DNA from: CAVTWH01 sp963738365 | GTDB taxonomy: Bacteria; Actinomycetota; Actinomycetes; Mycobacteriales; Micromonosporaceae | Direction: 5' to 3' | Length of the DNA stretch: 64,000 nt | NCBI GenBank assembly: GCA_963738365.1 | Contig: CAVTWH010000007.1 | Coordinates: forward strand, 310,001-374,000 | In this document: positions 7,805 to 19,148 of the stretch, piece by piece | How the letters are laid out: each line of letters opens with the position of its first letter | How positions within the stretch are numbered: the first letter of the stretch is position 1 | Notes under the pieces: model-generated | The model's database searches: none | Told to the model about the DNA's origin: nothing | What the model saw: only the letters and a program-made list of their open reading frames with translations | Translations under genes and position numbers: made by a program

Positions 7805-10800
7805 GTGTACCCCAGGCACAACCCCGGCAGCGCCGTCCCGGCCAGCCCCGACCTGCCCCGGGTCGAGACCGGGGTGCTCGACTACTGGACCGCCGACAAG
7901 ACCTTCGTCGCCTCCGTGGAGCAGCGCTCCACCGAGAACGAGTTCGTCTTCTACGACGGCCCCCCGTTCGCCAACGGCCTGCCACACTACGGCCACCTGC
8001 TCACCGGCTACGTCAAGGACGTGGTGCCGCGCTACCAGACGATGCGCGGTCGCCGGGTGGAGCGCCGCTTCGGCTGGGACTGTCACGGCCTGCCGGCCGA
8101 GGTGGAGGCCGAGAAGCAGCTCGGCATCACCAGCAAGGCGGAGATCGTGGCGCTGGGCGTGGCGGCGTTCAACGACGCCTGCCGCCGCTCGGTGCTGCGC
8201 TACACCCAGGACTGGGAGCGCTACGTCACCCGGCAGGCCCGCTGGGTCGACTTCAGCAACGACTACAAGACCCTGGACACCGACTACATGGAGTCGGTGA
8301 TGTGGGCGTTCAAGACGCTGCACGACAAGGGGCTGGTCTACGAGGGTTTCCGGGTGCTGGCCTACTGCTGGCGCTGCGAGACGCCGCTGTCCAACACCGA
8401 GACCCGGATGGACGACGTCTACTCCGACCGGCAGGACCCGGCCGTCACGGTCGCCTTCCGGCTCACCGGGGGGCTGCCGGACGCCCCGGACACGCCGACC
8501 GACCTGTGGGTGTGGACCACCACCCCGTGGACGCTGCCGTCCAACCTGGCCGTCGCGGTCGGCCCGGAGGTGGAGTACTCGGTGCTGGAGAAGGCCGGTG
8601 CCCGGGTGGTGGTGGGCGCTGCCCGGCTCGACGCCTACGCCAAGGAGCTGGCCGACTACACGCCGGTCGGGTCGGTGACCGGCGCGCAGCTGGCCGGGCG
8701 GGCGTACACCCCGATGTTTGATTTCCTGGTCGACCAGGCCGGGGAGAACGCTTTCCACGTCTACCCGGCGCCGACTGGGTGAGCACCGAGGACGGCACCG
8801 GCGCGGTGCACCTGGCCCCCGCCTTCGGTGAGGACGACCAGAACCTGTGCTCGGCCAACGGCATCCCCACCCTGGTCACCGTCGACGACCACACCAAGTT
8901 CACCGCGCTGGTCCCGGACTACCAGGGGCTGCAGGTGTTCGAGGCGAACAAGCCGATCCTGCGCGACCTCAAGGAGCGCGGCGTGGTGGTCCGGCACGAC
9001 ACCTACACGCACTCCTACCCGCACTGCTGGCGCTGCGCCACGCCGCTGGTCTACAAGGCCGTCTCGTCCTGGTTCGTGGCGGTGTCCACCTTCCGTGACC
9101 GGATGGGCGAGCTGAACCAGCAGATCACCTGGGTACCCGAGCACGTGCGGGACGGCCAGTTCGGCAAGTGGCTGGCCGGCGCCCGGGACTGGTCGATCTC
9201 CCGGAACCGCTTCTGGGGCTCGCCCATCCCGGTGTGGAAGTCCGACGACCCGACGTATCCCCGGGTGGATGTCTACGGCTCGCTGGCGGACCTGGAGCGG
9301 GACTTCGGTGTCAAGGTCACCGACCTGCACCGGCCGTACGTGGACGAGCTGACCCGGCCCAACCCGGACGACCCGACCGGGCGCTCCACCATGCGCCGGG
9401 TCAGCGAGGTGCTGGACTGCTGGTTCGAGTCCGGTTCGATGCCGTTCGCGCAGGTGCACTACCCGTTCGAGAACACCGCCTGGTTCGAGTCGCACTACCC
9501 GGGCGACTTCATCGTGGAGTACACGGCGCAGACCCGGGGTTGGTTCTACACCATGCACGTGCTGGCCACCGCGCTGTTCGACCGGCCGGCGTTCCGTACC
9601 TGCGTGGTGCACGGGACGCTGCTCGGCGAGGACAACCGCAAGATGTCCAAGAGCCTGCGCAACTACCCGGACGTCTATGCGATGTTCGACCGCTACGGCG
9701 CGGACGCCATGCGCTGGGCGCTGATGTCCTCCCCGGTGCTGCGCGGCGGCGACATGGCGGTCTCCGAGACGACGATCCGGGACGCAGTCCGCCAGGTGCT
9801 GCTGCCGCTGTGGAACGTCTGGTACTTCTTCTCCCTCTACGCCAACGCCGAGGGCTACCAGGCCACCCGCCGCACCGACTCCACCCACCTGCTCGACCGC
9901 TACCTGCTGGCCAAGACGCACGCCCTGGTGGCCGAGGTCACCCGGCAGCTGGACGGCTACGACCTGTCCGGCGCCTGCGCCAGCGTCCGCGCCTTCCTGG
10001 ACGCGCTGACCAACTGGTACGTGCGCCGGTCCCGGGACCGCTTCTGGTCCGGTGACCGGGCCGCCTTCGACACGCTGGCCGGCGTGCTGGAGACGGTGTG
10101 CCGGCTGGTGGCGCCGCTGGCCCCGATGGTGGCCGAGGAGGTGTGGCGGGGGTTGACCGGCGAGCGTTCGGTGCACCTGACCGACTGGCCGTCGGCCGCC
10201 GACCTCCCCGCCGACGACGCCCTGGTGGCCGACATGGACGCGGTCCGCGACGTCTGCTCGGCGGCGCTGTCCCTGCGCAAGGCCAAGGGGCTGCGGGTCC
10301 GGCTGCCGTTGGCGTCGCTGACGGTGGCCTCGCCGCGGGCCGCGGCGCTGCGACCGTTCGCCGCGCTGGTGGCCGACGAGGTCAACGTGAAGGCGGTGGA
10401 GTTCGTCGACGACCTGGCCGGCTGGTGCGAGCAGGTGCTGACCGTGGTGCCCCGGGCGCTCGGCCCCCGGCTGGGCGGCGCGGTGCAGGGCGTCATCAAG
10501 GCGGTCAAGGCCGGCGACTGGTCCCTTGTGGACGGTGCCCCGGTGGCCGGTGGAGTGGCCCTGCTCGACGGCGAGTACGAGCTGAAGCTGGTCGCCGCCG
10601 ACCCGGCCCGGTCGGCGCCGCTGCCCGGCGGCGAGGGCGTCGTGGTGCTGGACACCGCCGTCACCCCGGAGCTGGCCGCCGAGGGGCTGGCCCGGGACGT
10701 GGTCCGGGTGGTCCAGCAGGCCCGCCGGGAGGCCGGCCTGGACGTGGCCGACCGGATCAGCCTCACCGTCGAGGCGGGCGCGGAGATCCTGGCCGCCGTG

Positions 10801-10932
10801 GACCGGTTCCGCGACTTCGTCGCGGCGGAGACCCTGGCCACCACGGTCGGGTTCGGCCCGGTCGGGTCGGACGGCTTCGCCGGGGAGGCCGGCGAGGGCG
10901 GGACGGTCCGGGTCGCGGTCGCCCGCGCCTGA
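7805..10932 (+). CDS. ileS: Isoleucyl-tRNA synthetase (type 2), with one frame break
   Basis: The product is read in two frames: 7805-8782 (325 aa, ends VYPAPTG-stop) and then from about 8779 to 10932 (starts VSTEDGTGAVHLAPAF). The normal family sequence would run YPADWVSTEDGTG, so one base is missing or two are extra at about 8770-8780 in a GC run. Total length is about 1040 aa. The HIGH-equivalent is HYGH in the segment GLPHYGHLLTGYVKD, and the KMSKS loop is RKMSKSLRN. HYGH and the length mark the eukaryote-like type 2 IleRS common in actinobacteria. The gene is essential, so I take the break as a sequence error. Expression is controlled by the T-box upstream. Confidence 0.93.
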
Positions 10933-10945
10933 CGATCCACGGGTA

Positions 10946-10976
10946 CGCCCGGGTGGCGCGCTCAGCCACCCGGGCG
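10946..10976 (+). terminator. ileS terminator hairpin
   Basis: Perfect 12-bp inverted repeat CGCCCGGGTGGC (10946-10957) and GCCACCCGGGCG (10965-10976) with a 7-base loop, 14 bases after the ileS stop. There is no T-run, as is common for actinobacterial terminators. Confidence 0.75.
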
Positions 10977-11084
10977 TGCGTGCCGTGCGCCCGGCTGTGT
11001 GTGCTGTGCCGCCCGGGCGTGCGTGCTGTGCCGCCCGGGCGTGCGTGCTGCGCGGCTCGGGCGTGCGTGCTGCGCGGCTCGGAT
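10976..11084. repeat. 22-bp noncoding tandem repeat, 5 units
   Basis: Units start at 10976 (21 bp), 10997, 11019, 11041 and 11063. The typical unit is GTGCGTGCTGTGCCGCCCGG plus GC, and the last two carry CGCGGCTC instead of TGCCGCCC. The period is not a multiple of three and no protein-like frame matches it. It fills most of the gap between the ileS terminator and plsC. Confidence 0.8.
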
Positions 11085-11226
11085 GTGCCTGGCTGTGGCT
11101 CGGTGTGCGGGGCTGCGTGGCTGGGGCGTGGGTGGCTGCTCGGTCACTTCGCGGGGCCGTGGGTCCGGGGCGCCGTTGGGTCGGATACCGTTGATGGCGG
11201 TATACGCCTTTTCCCGGAGGACCCGC

Positions 11227-11910
11227 TTGTCAGCGCTCTACACGATCGGTCGTTACACCTTCGCGCCCGCGGTCCGTGGGCTGTTCCGGCCGTGGACCGA
11301 GGGGCTGGCGAACATCCCCGAGGAGGGGCCGGCCATCCTGGCCAGCAACCACCTCTCGGTGGCCGACTCGGTGTTCCTGCCGGTGGTGGTACCCCGGACG
11401 ATCAACTTCTGGGCCAAGCAGGAGTACTTCTCCGGGACCGGCCTGCGCGGCCGGGCCACCGCGGCGATCTTCAAGGGGATCGGGCAGATTCCGGTGGACC
11501 GGGGCAACGGCCGGGCCGCGATGGCCGCCCTGGAGGTGGCGCTGGATGTGCTGGCCGCCGGTGGGCTGTTCGGCATCTACCCGGAGGGCACCCGGTCACC
11601 CGACGGCAAGCTGCACCGGGGCCACACCGGCATCGCCCGGATCGTGCTGGAGGCCAAGGTCCCGGTGATCCCGGTGGCGATGATGGGTACCGACCGGGTG
11701 CAGCCGATCGGCGCCCGGATGCCCCGGCTCGGCCACACCATCGGGGTACGGGTGGGCGCCCCGCTGGACTACTCCTCGTACGGGGCCGGCCCGCGCAACC
11801 CGAAGCTGCTGCGCGAGATCACCGACGACATCATGGCGCACATCCGGCGCATCTCCGGCCAGGACTACGTGGACCGCTACGCCTCCCGGGACAAGTCCGC
11901 GCTGCCCTGA
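11227..11910 (+). CDS. 1-acyl-sn-glycerol-3-phosphate acyltransferase family protein
   Basis: PlsC-family membrane-associated acyltransferase that would acylate lysophosphatidate in phospholipid synthesis. The catalytic NHxxxxD motif is NHLSVADS, and the second motif is the segment FGIYPEGTRSPDGKLHRGHTG. I prefer TTG 11227 because CGGAGG lies about six bases upstream. An in-frame ATG at 11194 (MAVYAFSRRTR) is possible but has no good ribosome binding site. The protein is 227 aa from TTG, in the family range. It is probably monocistronic, isolated by the terminator and repeats upstream. Confidence 0.88.
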   Translation: MSALYTIGRYTFAPAVRGLFRPWTEGLANIPEEGPAILASNHLSVADSVFLPVVVPRTINFWAKQEYFSGTGLRGRATAAIFKGIGQIPVDRGNGRAAMAALEVALDVLAAGGLFGIYPEGTRSPDGKLHRGHTGIARIVLEAKVPVIPVAMMGTDRVQPIGARMPRLGHTIGVRVGAPLDYSSYGAGPRNPKLLREITDDIMAHIRRISGQDYVDRYASRDKSALP

Positions 11911-11996
11911 CCGGACCTGTCGGTGCGGGACTGCGGAACGGAAGCGGGTTGCTCTAGCCTCTCCGGTGGCCGTACCGACGACCTCCGGAGTGCCGC

Positions 11997-13094
11997 ATGA
12001 CCACGATCTCCGCTCGCCGCGCGCTGTGCCTGCTGCTGGCGGCTGTCGCGCTCACCGGCTGCGGGGCCACGGCGAGCCCGCACAGCGCGCCCAGCGGCTC
12101 GTCGGTGCCGTCGCCGTCGGCCACCGTCGCGGCGGCCGACTTCGTCTCGGCCAGCTCGCAGATGCGCGACCGGGGGGCGACGCTGGTCTCCACCGGCGTG
12201 CGTACCCTCGACCCGACTGTCAGCTACCTTTCCGGGCCGCACTTCGGCGTGGCACTCGCCTCCACCGCCACCACAGACGAGTTGACCTGGCAGGACCTCG
12301 TGCACAGCGGGCTGTCTACCGCCCACCTGGCGCGGGACCAGACGCTGCGCGCCGCGCCCGGCCACGAGCTGCTGGTGGTCCGCGGTGGGCGGGGCGCCTA
12401 CCCGACCTATCCGGACTCCAGCACGGCCAGCTACGCGGTCGTCGTGGACGGCCGGTCGCTGCCCTTCGACGGCCCCTTCGGCGGCCCGGACTCGGTGCTG
12501 GTGGCCAGCGTGCCGACCGGCAGCCCGGCGCGGCTGGAGGTGACCGACTCCGGGCGTATCCAGAGCATCGACCTGCGTACGGGGGCGCCGGGCGCGGTGG
12601 TGGCGGCCGAGCATCCGCGCCGGCTGGCCAAGGTCGAGGACTTCACCGACCTGTATGTGGCCGGTGCCCCGAACAAGCCGGTGGACCAGCAGTTGCCGTT
12701 CTACACACTGGACATCACCGTGCGGCTGGTCGGCTGGGAGACCAGCCACGGCTGGGCACCGGACGGGCAGGCCTGGCTGGTGCTGAAGCTGTCCTCGTCG
12801 GAACTGCTCGGTGGCGAGGTCAAGCTCGACCTGGCCAAGAGCCTCACCGTGCGCACGGGGGCAGGCAAGCCGGTCCCGCTCACCGGGGTGCTGGACATCA
12901 AGTACTCCCCGATGGGCAACGGCGCCAGCAGTACCCAGGCGGTGGCCGTGCCGGCCGGTACCACCTCGGTCAGCCTGGCGCTGAGCACCCACGGGGCGAT
13001 CCTGACCGGGGACGGCCAGCCGGCCGCGTCGGTGCGCCTGCCCAGCAGCCACTCCCGGGCCACCCTCACCCTCGCCCCGGAGACCGCCGGCTGA
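11997..13094 (+). CDS. Putative lipoprotein of unknown function
   Basis: The N-terminus MTTISARRALCLLLAAVAL followed by TGCGA is a lipoprotein signal with lipobox LTGC, so the mature protein would be anchored outside the membrane. The 340-residue mature part begins with a Ser/Pro-rich linker and then seems beta-rich, with repeated short strands (SYAVVVDGRSLPFDGPFGG, LDLAKSLTVRTGAGKPVPL). No catalytic motif is recognised. ATG 11997 follows a CGGAG site. It sits alone between plsC and the radical SAM gene. Confidence 0.8.
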   Translation: MTTISARRALCLLLAAVALTGCGATASPHSAPSGSSVPSPSATVAAADFVSASSQMRDRGATLVSTGVRTLDPTVSYLSGPHFGVALASTATTDELTWQDLVHSGLSTAHLARDQTLRAAPGHELLVVRGGRGAYPTYPDSSTASYAVVVDGRSLPFDGPFGGPDSVLVASVPTGSPARLEVTDSGRIQSIDLRTGAPGAVVAAEHPRRLAKVEDFTDLYVAGAPNKPVDQQLPFYTLDITVRLVGWETSHGWAPDGQAWLVLKLSSSELLGGEVKLDLAKSLTVRTGAGKPVPLTGVLDIKYSPMGNGASSTQAVAVPAGTTSVSLALSTHGAILTGDGQPAASVRLPSSHSRATLTLAPETAG

Positions 13095-13129
13095 CCCGGC
13101 GCCGGGCGCCCCGCGTAGGCTGGTTCGTT

Positions 13130-15088
13130 ATGAGTGCCCCGAGCGTCTGGCCCCAGCTTGAGCAGTTGCTGCCGCGGATCAGCAAGCCGATCCAGTACGT
13201 CGGCGGCGAGCTGGGCGCGACCGTCAAGGACTGGGACGAGGCCGCCGTCCGCTGGGCGCTGATGTACCCGGACGCCTACGAGGTCGGCCTGCCCAACCAG
13301 GGCGTGCAGATCCTCTACGAGGTGCTCAACGAGCTGCCCGACGTGCTGGCCGAGCGCACCTACGCGGTGTGGCCGGACCTGGAGGCGCTGATGCGCGAGC
13401 ACGGGGTGCCGCAGTTCACCGTGGACGCGCACCGGCCGGTGCGGCGCCTTCGACCTGTTCGGCGTGTCGTTCTCCACCGAGCTGGGCTACACCAACATGC
13501 TCACCGCGCTCGACCTGGCCGGCATCCCGCTGTACACGCGCGACCGCGACGACGCCCACCCGATCGTGGTGGCCGGCGGGCACGCCGCGTTCAACCCGGA
13601 GCCGATCGCCGACTTCATCGACGCCGCCGTGCTGGGCGACGGCGAGGAGGCGGTCCTGGAGATCACCGCGATCGTCCGGCAGTGGAAGGCCGAGGGCTGC
13701 CCGGGCGGCCGCGACGAGCTGCTGCTGCGGCTGGCCCGTACCGAGGCGGTCTACGTGCCGCGCTTCTACGACGTGGACTACCTGCCCGACGGCCGCATCC
13801 AGCGGGTCGTGCCGAACCGGGCCGACGTGCCGTTCCGGGTGCACAAGCGCACCACGATGGACCTGGACGCCTGGCCGTACCCGAAGAAGCCGCTGGTGCC
13901 GCTGGCCGAGACGGTGCACGAGCGGTACGCGGTGGAGATCTTCCGCGGCTGTACCCGGGGCTGCCGGTTCTGCCAGGCCGGCATGATCACCCGGCCGGTC
14001 CGGGAGCGCTCGATCACCACGGTCGGGCAGATGGTGCAGGACGGGCTGGAGTTCTCCGGCTTCCCCGAGGTCGGGCCTGCTCTCGCTGTCCAGCGCCGAC
14101 CACTCCGAGATCGGCGACATGTGCTCCGGCCTGGCCGAGCAGTACGAGGGCACCAACGTGTCGCTGTCGCTGCCGTCGACCCGGGTGGACGCGTTCAACA
14201 TCGACCTGGCCCAGGAGCTGTCCCGCAACGGCCGGCGCACCGGGCTGACCTTCGCCCCCGAGGGCGGCTCGGAGCGGATCCGCAAGGTGATCAACAAGAT
14301 GGTGACCGAGGAGGACCTGATCCGTACCGTCGTCACCGCGTACACCAACGGCTGGCGGCAGGTGAAGCTGTACTTCATGTGCGGCCTGCCCACCGAGACC
14401 GACGAGGACGTGCTGCAGATCGCCCGGCTCGCGCACGAGGTGATCAGGGCCGGCCGGGCGGCCACCGGCTCGCGGGACATCCGCTGCACGGTCTCCATCG
14501 GCGGGTTCGTGCCCAAGCCGCACACGCCGTTCCAGTGGGCGTCGATGGCCCGCCGGAGACGATCGACCACCGGCTGCGGCTGCTCAAGCAGGCGATCAAC
14601 GCCGACCGGTCGCTGGGCCGGGCGATCGGCTACCGGTACCACGACGGCCAGCCCTCGCTGATCGAGGGCCTGCTGTCGCGGGGCGACCGCCGGGTCGGCG
14701 CGGTGATCCGCCGGGTCTGGGAGCAGGGCCAGCGCTTCGACGGCTGGTCCGAGCACTTCTCCTACCAGCGCTGGGTGGACGCGGCGGCCGAGGTGCTGCC
14801 GGCGTTCGGGGTCGACCTGGACTGGTTCACCACCCGCGAGCGGGAGCAGGCACGAGGTGCTGCCCTGGGACCACCTCGACTCCGGGCTGGACAAGGACTG
14901 GCTCTGGCAGGACTGGCAGGACTCGCTGTCCGAGTACGAGCAGGACGACTGCCGCTGGACGCCGTGCTTCGACTGCGGCGTCTGCCCGAGCATGGACACC
15001 GAGATCCAGATCGGCCCCACCGGCCGCAAGCTGCTGCCCGCTCACCCCGGTCAACACCGGCCTCAAGGTGCCCGCCGCGACCGGCTGA
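13130..15088 (+). CDS. B12-binding/radical SAM family protein (TIGR03960-like), five frame breaks
   Basis: About 650 aa when the frames are joined. It starts MSAPSVWPQLEQLLPRISKP at ATG 13130 and ends KVPAATG at TGA 15086-15088. The cluster-binding motif is FRGCTRGCRFCQAGM (CxxxCxxC), with LTFAPEGGSERIRK and a Cys-rich C-terminus (PCFDCGVCPSMD) typical of this group. Frame changes lie at about 13441 (+1), 14076 (+1), 14556 (one base missing), 14853 (+1) and 15045 (+1); each is repaired by one G or C. Protein similarity is uninterrupted across all of them, so I read them as sequence errors. The gene is usually adjacent to the DUF2344 partner and RNase E/G, as here. Confidence 0.85.
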
Positions 15089-15121
15089 CACCGGCTGTCG
15101 GAAAAATCACAGGAGGGCGTC

Positions 15122-15876
15122 ATCGCCAGGAACCAGCCGGAGGCCAACCAGGCGCCGGTGGTGCAGCGGATCCGCATCCGGTACGCCAAGCGCGGGCCGC
15201 TGCGGTTCACCTCGCACCGGGACTTCGCCCGCGCCTTCGAGCGGGCGGTGCAGCGGGCCGGGGTACCCATCGCGTACTCCCAGGGCTTCACCCCGCACCC
15301 GAAGATCTCCTACGCCAGCGCGGCGCCGACCGGGGTGGCCAGCGAGGCCGAGTACCTGGAGATCGGCGCTGCGGGCGTAGGTCGACCCGGCCCAGGTGCG
15401 CGGCCGCCCTGGACGCCGCACTCTCGCCCGGCCTGGACGTGCTGGACGCGCGGTGGAGGCCGACCGGCGGCAGCCTGGCCGACCGGATGGAGGCGTCGCC
15501 GTGGCGCATCGAGCTGCCCGGCGTCGCCGCCGAGACGGCCGGCGCGGCGGCGACGGCCTTCCTGGCCGCCGACGAGGTGCTGGTCGAGCGGCTGACCAAG
15601 CAGGGCCGGCGCACCTTCGACGCCCGGCGCGGCGGTGCTCACCCTGGCCGCTGTCGGGTGCTCCGGCAGGCGACCTTCCGAGGCTGGCGGCGGTCGGGTG
15701 TGCGATACTCGACCTTGTCGTACGGCAGGTCACCCCGTCCGTGCGACCCGATGACGTCCTGACCGGTCTGCGTTGGTGGCCGACCTGGAGCCGCCGGTGC
15801 CGCCGCGGGCGACCCGGCTGGCCAGGGCACGCTGACCGCGCAGGCGGAGATCGGTGATCCGCTCTGCCGTCGATGA
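15122..15876 (+). CDS. TIGR03936/DUF2344 radical-SAM-linked protein, several frame breaks
   Basis: About 250 aa when joined. The conserved opening RIRIRYAKRGPLRFTSHRDF and GVPIAYSQGFTPHPKISYAS identify the family that travels with the preceding radical SAM gene, possibly in rRNA or tRNA modification (role not settled). An AGGAGG site at 15111-15116 points to a start at about 15122, but the codon there is ATC, perhaps a miscalled ATG; GTG 15158 is the first canonical start. Frame changes are needed at about 15375, 15400 and 15640. The C-terminal part (VRPDDVLTG, then AQAEIGDPLCRR) reaches TGA 15874-15876. Confidence 0.7.
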
Positions 15877-16042
15877 CGGGGCGGCGAGCCGAGGAGACGT
15901 CGTCGGGGCCTCGCCCGCCTAGGCGGGGCTGGCAGACTTCGTCGTCGGGCGCGCCGTGTCGCGGTGCCGGCATGACCCGCGACATCCCTGCGTGGCTGCG
16001 TCATACGCGCCCGGGGGCGGCGAGAACTGGAGATCGTCCGAG

Positions 16043-18843
16043 ATGCTCGACAACGAGCCGACGGGCGGCCCGGAGGCCGGCGTGACGCCAGCCCCGATGC
16101 CGCCGATACCGCAGCACCGCGCCGTACCAGGGCGCGTCCGCACCCGGTCCCGGGCAGCCGCCGCCGAGGCGGCCACCGGGGACAGCCCGCAGGCCACGAC
16201 GCCGGACACCGAGGCGCCGGAGGCCGCGCGCGGCGCCCGCCGAAGCGGCGTCGCCGCCGACCGGCGCGCGACGCCGCCGAGGCCGCCGACCGACCAGGCC
16301 GAGCGGCCGATCAGGGCGGCGCTGACCAGTCCGCTGGCCGCGCGCACCCGCGCCGACCAGCGCCGGTACCCAGCAGCCCGGCGCTCGACCGAGCCGGGCG
16401 CCGGCCGAGCCGACGGCCGACAGCGGAGCGTCGGACGAGGCGGCCGTACCGGCCAGCCGACGCGGCGCTCCCGCCGTCGCCCGGCCGTCCGCTGACCAGC
16501 CGGAACTGCCCGACCACGGTGGTAGCCGGCGAGGACAGCGACGCGCCGGAGCGCCGCCACCGGGCGGCGCCGGGCACCGCTGACCCCGCCGGTGCTGTTC
16601 ATGGCGCCCGGAGGTACCCGAGCACGCCCCCGGTGCGCAGCCGCGCCGGCCGAGCGCGCGGCAGCGTCCCGCGCCGAGGCGCGCGCCGACGCGTGGCGCG
16701 ACCCCGGCAGACGGCGCCGAACCGGACGATGCCGGCGAACGGGCGAGCCTGGGCGGCCGCAGCCGCCGTCGCCGGGGTCGACGCGCCACCGCCGAGCCGG
16801 TCGAAGAGGTCACCGAGCCGGTGGAGACCGACGTCGACGAGGCGTCCGACGAGGACGATGACGACGACGACGAGTCGAGGCCGCCGGGCGCCGTCGGCGT
16901 CGCCGCGGCCGCCGCGGCCGCGGCCGGGGCAAGGGCCCCGGTGGCGAAGACCTCGACGACGACGAGGAGGCACGCGGCCGAGGACCGAGGACCGCCGACG
17001 ACGAGGAGGCCGCCGAGGGCGGCGAGCCGCTGACCCGGCGGCGGCGCCGTCGCCGCCGCGGCGGCTCCGGTGGCGACGGCGGCGAGACCACCGACGACGG
17101 CGTAGGTGACCGTCGGTCCGGGTACGCCCGCCGCGGGCCGGCCCGGCGACGAGGTGCAGGGCGTCTCCGGCTCGACCCGGCTGGAGGCCAAGCGCCAGCG
17201 CCGCCGGGACGGCCGCGAGCAGCGCCGTACCCGCCCGCCGATCCTGTCCGAGTCGGAGTTCCTGGCCCGCCGGGAGGCGGTCGACCGGGTGATGGTGGTC
17301 CGGCAGAAGGGCGACCGCACCCAGATCGCCGTGCTCGAGGACGGCGTGCTGGTCGAGCACTACGTCACCCGGGCCAGCGCCGGCTCGCATGGTCGGCAAC
17401 GTGTACCTGGGCAAGGTGCAGAACGTGCTGCCCAGCATGGAGGCCGCGTTCGTCGACATCGGCCGGGGCCGCAACGCCGTGCTGTACGCCGGCGAGGTCA
17501 ACTGGGACGCCACCGGCCTGGAGGGCCGGGCCCGCTCCATCGAGCAGGCGCTCAAGTCCGGCGACTCGGTGCTGGTCCAGGTCACCAAGGACCCGATCGG
17601 CCACAAGGGCGCCCGGCTCACCAGCCACATCGCGCTGTCCGGCCGGCACCTGGTCTACGTGCCGAACGGCAACGCCTCCGGCATCAGCCGCAAGCTGTCC
17701 GACATCGAGCGCAAGCGGCTGCGCGACGTCCTCAAGAACCTGGTGCCCGAGGCGCCGGCGTGATCGTGCGGACCGCCGCCGAGGGCGCCGCCGAGGACGA
17801 GCTGGCCCGCGACGTCAAGCGGCTGCAGGCGCAGTGGGAGGACATCCAGCGCAAGGCCGGCCAGGGCGGCGCGCCGGTCCTGCTCTACGAGGAGCCCGAC
17901 CTGGTCATCCGGGTCGTGCGGGACCTGTTCAACGAGGACTTCCGGGAGCTCGTCATGCAGGGCAGCGAGCGCCTACGAGATGGTCGAGGGGTACCTGCTC
18001 GCACGTCTCGCCCGACCTGGTCGAGCGGCTGCACCGGCACACCGGCAACGACGACGTCTTCGCCGACCGGCGCATCGACGAGCAGATCCTCAAGGGCCTG
18101 GACCGCAAGGTCTACCTGCCCTCGGGCGGCTCGCCTGGTGATCGACCGCACCGAGGCGATGACCGTGATCGACGTCAACACCGGCAAGTACACCGGCACC
18201 GGGCGGCAACCTCGAGGAGACGGTCACCCGCAACAACCTGGAGGCGGCCGAGGAGATCGTGCGCCAGCTGCGGCTGCGCGACCTCGGCGGCATCGTGGTG
18301 ATCGACTTCATCGACATGGTGCTGGAGTCCAACCGGGAGCTGGTGCTGCGCCGGCTCACCGAGTGCCTGGGCCGGGACCGCACCAAGCACCAGGTCACCG
18401 AGATCACCTCGCTGGGCCTGGTGCAGATGACCCGCAAGCGGATCGGCCAGGGCCTGCTGGAGGCGTTCAGCGAGACCTGCGAGCACTGCAAGGGCCGCGG
18501 CCTGATCATCCACACCGAGCCGGTGGCCGAGCGCAAGCCGGCCGCGAAGGCGGTCGCCGAGGTCGCCGCGGCCGGCTCCAACGGCTCCCGGCGGCGGGGC
18601 CGCCAGGGGCGCGGCGAGGCCGACCCGGCGGAGTCCGACGTGGCTGACCTGCCCGACGAGGCGCTCGATGCCGACCTGACCGACGACGACGTCGCGGTCG
18701 AGGCGCTCGGCCGGCACGACGGCTGGCAGGCCGCCGGGCCGGAGCACGATCCGGGCGACTCCGACGCCGACCTGGAGCCGGCGTCCGCGCCGGCCCCGGC
18801 GAAGCGCCGCACCCTGTGGAGCAGCCGGCGGCGGTCCCGCTAG
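16043..18843 (+). CDS. rne: Ribonuclease E/G, many frame breaks
   Basis: Endoribonuclease for rRNA processing and mRNA decay, about 930 aa. A long disordered N-terminal extension from ATG 16043 (MLDNEPTGGPEAG) carries an acidic run (DVDEASDEDDDDDD near 16830) and a basic run near 17040. The S1-type and nuclease parts start near 17160 (ILSESEFLARREAVDRVMVV; MVGNVYLGKVQNVLPSMEAA). The DNase I-like catalytic segment has VIDRTEAMTVIDVNTG and IVVIDFIDM, and the zinc link is CEHCKGRG. Single-base breaks are evident at about 17388, 17757, 17972, 18002, 18134 and 18206, with more in the N-terminal half. All look like sequence errors. The acidic tail ends at 18843. Confidence 0.88.
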
Positions 18844-18894
18844 GCACCGGGCCATCCGCGCAGCCGGCCACCGCGCCCCCCCGATACCCCGGAT

Positions 18895-18940
18895 GCCCCG
18901 GCCCGGCCCACCGCACAGCGCTGGTGGGCCGGGCCGGGGC
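18895..18940 (+). terminator. rne terminator hairpin
   Basis: Perfect 18-bp inverted repeat, 18895-18912 with 18923-18940, around a 10-base loop, 51 bases after the RNase E stop. It separates rne from the ribosomal protein operon. The rest of the 305-base gap holds the rplU promoter and leader. Confidence 0.85.
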
Positions 18941-19016
18941 TTCGGTGCGCGCGGCCGCGGTGCTCGCCTGACCGGCCTGGTGGTGCCGGGTCCCGGGGCC
19001 GCCTGGACGGCCCGGT

Positions 19017-19046
19017 TTGGGGACCGCTGCCGCTATGAAGTATCCT
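19017..19046 (+). promoter_or_regulatory. Putative rplU-rpmA promoter
   Basis: A -35-like TTGGGG (19017-19022) and a -10-like TATCCT (19041-19046) are separated by 18 bases, about 100 bases before the rplU start. A short AT-richer patch (CTATGAAG) precedes the -10. Confidence 0.45.
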
Positions 19047-19148
19047 GACGTGCGGCCCACTTCGTGTGTGCCAGTTGTCGCGCGCCCGGTGCGGCGCACG
19101 GCACCACTCCAGCTCCGCCAGAGCTACGACTAGGGAGTCACGTCTCCG

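Noticed and set aside
8765..8785. Programmed frameshift in ileS
   Set aside because: No slippery heptamer; unrelated single breaks nearby make sequence error simpler.
10098..11957. 619-codon plus-strand open frame over the ileS end
   Set aside because: Out of frame with ileS and plsC; composition is a GC-rich shadow.
13130..18843. True pseudogenisation of the radical SAM-RNase E cluster
   Set aside because: Coding similarity persists across all breaks and rplU, which is essential, is affected too.
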